This document shows positions 5,051 through 8,176 of a DNA stretch of 8,176 bases, one piece after another (position 1 is the first letter of the stretch; every line of letters begins with the position of its first letter). Location: assembly GCA_001795335.1 (NCBI GenBank), contig MGOK01000024.1, positions 2,313 through 10,488 of the forward strand, written 5' to 3'. Origin of the DNA: Chloroflexi bacterium RBG_19FT_COMBO_55_16 (GTDB lineage: Bacteria > Chloroflexota > Anaerolineae > Anaerolineales > UBA4823). The notes under the pieces were generated by a model. The model did not search any database, was not told the origin of the DNA, and was given only the letters and a program-made list of their open reading frames with translations. The position numbers and the translations under genes were made by a program.

Positions 5051-8000
5051 ATGGGAAATAAGGCGCCTCGTACACAGGAGATCAACGAGCAGGATTGGGC
5101 AGAAGAGGTCCTGCGTCGCCGGGCTGAGGAGCTTGCCAGGTTGCATGCGATTTCCCTGGAAATCACAGCTTCTCACTCGCTTCCTGACTTGCTTCAAATC
5201 ATTGTTAAACGGGCGGCGCGTTTGCTGAATGCCCCCGGCGGCAGCTTATGGCTCTGCGATCAGGAACGGCAGGAAGTCACTATTCACGCAGAGAGCTACC
5301 CACTCAAGAAGGATTACACTGGGGTTAAGGTCAAAATTGGAGAAGGCGCGGCGGGGGTTGTTGCCCAGACCGGGAAGCCTTTGATCATTGATGATTACCG
5401 CGTCTGGCCAGGACGCGCCTCTATTTTTGAACAGGACCAACCTTATTCAGCGGTGCTCAGTGTGCCCCTTCTCTGGCAGGGACAGGTGATCGGGGTATTG
5501 CAGGTCTTGGACGATATAAACCTGCGCCGTTTCACGGAGACTGACCTAGAATTATTAACTTTGTTTGCCAACCAGTCTACCATCGCAATCGAGAACGCTC
5601 GTTTGGTTGAGAGGGAGGAAAAGCGCGTTGCCCAGTTGGAATTGTTACGCCAGACAAGCCTCAGTCTGACCGCCAGCCTTGACCTCAGCGAGGTATTAGA
5701 CAGGATCCTGGAATGCACCTTAAATTTGCTGGCTGGGGCGAACAATGGCCACATATTCCTTTACCATCCAGAGAGCGGTAGCCGGCTGACTTTTGGAGCG
5801 GCCTTGTGGCCGGATGGACGGCGGGGTCAACCGGTAGCCGAACCGAGACCCGAGGGTCTGACTTACACAGTTGCTCGCCTGGGAGAGCCCATACTGGTGC
5901 CTGATATGCGTACCCACCCGTTATATACCAGCGCTCCGTCCTCGTGGACTGGATCGATTTTCAGTCTCCCGCTGAAGATTGGCGAACGCGTGGTGGGAGT
6001 GATGAACGTCTCACATACAAAGCCAGGAGGTTTCTCCGAATCTGACTTACAGGTATTAAGGTTGTTCGGGGATCAGGCGGCGATTGCCATCGAGAATGCC
6101 CGTCTCTATCAGGAGGCAGCTACAGAACGCCGCCATTTGAGCCTGCTCTACGATATGGGGAGAGAATTAGCTCCCAGCCTGGATGCGGATGAGATCCTTC
6201 AACGCGCCGCCCAGCTGACAAGCAGAGCTCTGGGAGGAACCTATGGAAAAGCATATCTCTTCCTACCCGAGGAGAATCGGCTTTATTTGCGAGGTGTATC
6301 TGGTTATTCTGAAGAACAATTTAATATTCTGCGGGAATTAAGTGTTTTTGACCTTGGAGAAGGATTGGCTGGCTGGGTGGCTCTAAACCGCCAGCCGTTG
6401 CTCCTGTCCGATGTTCAACAGGACGCGCGCTGGAAACACGTGCCGGGATGTGACGAGGAGGTCCACTCCGCCATTGTCGCCACGATCCTGCAAGGAGAGC
6501 GGTTGCTGGGTGTGTTTACATTGCTACACCACGAAGTAGCAGCCTTTACCCCAGATCATTTAGACTTACTGCAAGCAATCTGCCAACAGGTAGGACTGAC
6601 TCTGAGCAATGTTGAGCGATACCAGCAAGTCCAAACCCTGGTGGACTTGCTCGCGACGGAGCAAAAACGCCTGGAGAACCTGGTAGAGCGATTGCCAGTG
6701 GGTGTGTTGCTCTTGGATGCAAACTACCAGATGGAGGTAGTCAATTCATTCGGCAGGGAAATCCTCTCGTTGCTGGGTGCAGGCGGATTGAATGAAAGGC
6801 TAGTCCAGTTAGGGCCGCATACGATCGATGACCTGGTCAACGGAGACCATGAGAGTTTGCCGGTTGAGATCCTTATAGAAGAACCTGCCAAAATGATGCT
6901 TGAAGTAGAGATTCTATCGCTTGGCGTCGAACGCGCCCAGTGGGTAGTGATGATGCGGGATGTGACTCAGGAACGCCAGAACCAGGCGCGCATTCAAATG
7001 CAAGAACGCCTGGCCACGGTAGGTCAACTGGCAGCTGGTATTGCGCATGACTTCAACAATATCATGGCTGCCATCCTTGTCTACACTGATTTGTTAAAAA
7101 AGGATCTGGAATTTGTGCCGACTGGCCGTGAGCGGTTGACTATCATCCAACAACAGGTGCAGCGCGCGGCCAGCCTGATCCGGCAGATCCTGGATTTCAG
7201 CCGCCGGTCAGTGATGGAACAGAGCACTCTGGACATGCTGCCCTTCATCAAGGAATTGGATAAGCTCCTGGCGCGGGTTTTGCCAGAGACGATCCGCGTC
7301 GAATTGACTTACCAACCGGATACCTATCTGGTAAATGCCGATCCAGCCCGTTTGCAACAGGTTTTTATGAACCTGGCTGTCAATGCTCGTGACGCGATGC
7401 CCGAGGGTGGAACCTTACGCTTTGCCCTAAACCGCCTGCGCCTCCAAACTAAGGACAATCCGCCCGCTCCTTACCTGACGCCTGGGGAATGGGCGGCGGT
7501 TACCGTCAGCGATACCGGTACCGGGATCGTTCCCAAGGCAATGCCGCACATTTTTGAACCCTTCTTTACCACCAAGCCAGCCGGACAGGGCACTGGATTA
7601 GGATTGGCTCAGGCGTATGGCATTATCAAGCAACATGATGGATATATTGATGTGCAAAGTAAGCCAGGCACGGGAACCAGTTTTACTATCTACCTGCCGG
7701 CCTTGCCAAGTCCCGAGGTGGCGGTTTCCCCAGAACAAGAGTCTTATCCGGCTGAGGGGATGGGAGAGACGATCCTGGTTGTAGAAGACGATGAAGTCAC
7801 GCGGACAGCTATGCAGGCGTTGCTCGAGGCTCAAAATTACCGGGTAATCACCGCGGGGGATGGCGGCGAAGCCTTAAATATCTTTGAACAGAACCCGGAT
7901 GGCATCGCGCTGTTAGTGAGCGATGTGGTGATGCCGAAGATGGGTGGGGTGGCGTTGTACCGCATATTACGCGATCGCTGGCCGCAAGTGAAGATGCTGC

Positions 8001-8143
8001 TGGTCACTGGCCATCCTCTGCAAGAGGAGAATCAAACATTGCTGGAAGAGAATCAGGTCTGTTGGATGCAGAAGCCGTTCTCCGTACCTGAATTCTGTCA
8101 GGCGGTGAAAGTGCTATTGGATGGCAATGGGCGACTGATTTAG
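5051..8143 (+). CDS. Soluble hybrid sensor histidine kinase, GAFx3-PAS-HisKA-HATPase-REC
   Basis: A 1030-residue two-component hybrid kinase without a signal peptide or membrane helix, so it should sense a cytoplasmic cue. A short helix (about 12-45) leads into three GAF domains at roughly 45-185, 212-350 and 380-520, joined by charged helices; the first two end in near-identical AIAIENARL segments (178-185, 345-352). A PAS-like module spans about 543-640 (LPVGVLLLDANYQMEVVN to VVMMRDVTQER). HisKA carries GQLAAGIAHDFNN with the phosphorylated His666. The ATPase domain has the N box NLAVNARDAM (N778), G1 box DTGTGI (821-826), F box IFEPFFTTK (834-842) and G2 box GTGLGLA (847-853). The C-terminal receiver has acidic residues D913-D914, phospho-acceptor D958 in SDVVMP, T986 and K1008, so it is complete. 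There is no DNA-binding output and no partner regulator in view. GAF ligands cannot be predicted. Confidence 0.96.
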   Translation: MGNKAPRTQEINEQDWAEEVLRRRAEELARLHAISLEITASHSLPDLLQIIVKRAARLLNAPGGSLWLCDQERQEVTIHAESYPLKKDYTGVKVKIGEGAAGVVAQTGKPLIIDDYRVWPGRASIFEQDQPYSAVLSVPLLWQGQVIGVLQVLDDINLRRFTETDLELLTLFANQSTIAIENARLVEREEKRVAQLELLRQTSLSLTASLDLSEVLDRILECTLNLLAGANNGHIFLYHPESGSRLTFGAALWPDGRRGQPVAEPRPEGLTYTVARLGEPILVPDMRTHPLYTSAPSSWTGSIFSLPLKIGERVVGVMNVSHTKPGGFSESDLQVLRLFGDQAAIAIENARLYQEAATERRHLSLLYDMGRELAPSLDADEILQRAAQLTSRALGGTYGKAYLFLPEENRLYLRGVSGYSEEQFNILRELSVFDLGEGLAGWVALNRQPLLLSDVQQDARWKHVPGCDEEVHSAIVATILQGERLLGVFTLLHHEVAAFTPDHLDLLQAICQQVGLTLSNVERYQQVQTLVDLLATEQKRLENLVERLPVGVLLLDANYQMEVVNSFGREILSLLGAGGLNERLVQLGPHTIDDLVNGDHESLPVEILIEEPAKMMLEVEILSLGVERAQWVVMMRDVTQERQNQARIQMQERLATVGQLAAGIAHDFNNIMAAILVYTDLLKKDLEFVPTGRERLTIIQQQVQRAASLIRQILDFSRRSVMEQSTLDMLPFIKELDKLLARVLPETIRVELTYQPDTYLVNADPARLQQVFMNLAVNARDAMPEGGTLRFALNRLRLQTKDNPPAPYLTPGEWAAVTVSDTGTGIVPKAMPHIFEPFFTTKPAGQGTGLGLAQAYGIIKQHDGYIDVQSKPGTGTSFTIYLPALPSPEVAVSPEQESYPAEGMGETILVVEDDEVTRTAMQALLEAQNYRVITAGDGGEALNIFEQNPDGIALLVSDVVMPKMGGVALYRILRDRWPQVKMLLVTGHPLQEENQTLLEENQVCWMQKPFSVPEFCQAVKVLLDGNGRLI

Positions 8144-8176
8144 AGCTCTTCTCTGTTATGCCCGTTTAACAAAACG

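Noticed and set aside
8144..8176. Possible terminator after the kinase gene
   Set aside because: Only 33 bases remain and no stem followed by a T run is present within them.

Overview
The window holds six protein-coding genes and no RNA gene, insertion sequence or CRISPR array that I could see. Base composition is moderately GC-rich and genes are closely packed. A two-domain Elp3 of the type known from Dehalococcoides, a DUF4349 lipoprotein and a multi-GAF soluble hybrid kinase together suggest a Chloroflexota bacterium, perhaps of the Anaerolineae. This is inference from gene content, not a phylogenetic result.

Layout: positions 1-3217 carry four genes on the minus strand. Read in their own direction they are a Trm9-like class I methyltransferase (3217-2495), a calcineurin-like metallophosphoesterase (2445-1717), a DUF4349 lipoprotein with a C-terminal membrane helix (1621-665) and the first 158 codons of rsmG (476 to beyond the left edge). 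Positions 3317-8143 carry two plus-strand genes: an Elp3-type radical SAM/acetyltransferase (3317-4939) and a 1030-residue soluble GAF-GAF-GAF-PAS-HisKA-HATPase-REC hybrid kinase (5051-8143). The 99-bp divergent gap between the methyltransferase and elp3 is almost entirely a degenerate tandem heptamer repeat.

How the genes may work together: Elp3 makes the cm5U34 precursor on tRNA anticodons. In eukaryotes Trm9/ALKBH8 methylates the carboxyl group of cm5U to give mcm5U. A Trm9-like methyltransferase sharing a divergent intergenic region with a bacterial Elp3 is therefore a candidate two-gene wobble-uridine pathway, and is the main hypothesis from this window. RsmG (16S rRNA m7G527) adds a second RNA-modification theme, but it is separated from the pair by two unrelated genes. 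The phosphoesterase, the lipoprotein and the kinase show no clear functional link to the pair.

Expression signals: three genes (rsmG, the methyltransferase and the kinase) have a good -10 hexamer ending only 6 or 7 nt before the ATG and lack a Shine-Dalgarno sequence, which suggests leaderless mRNAs. The lipoprotein gene has a clear GAGGAG ribosome binding site. A perfect 14-bp stem-loop lies between the lipoprotein gene and rsmG. No gap between genes exceeds 190 bp. The last 33 bases (8144-8176) show nothing I can name.
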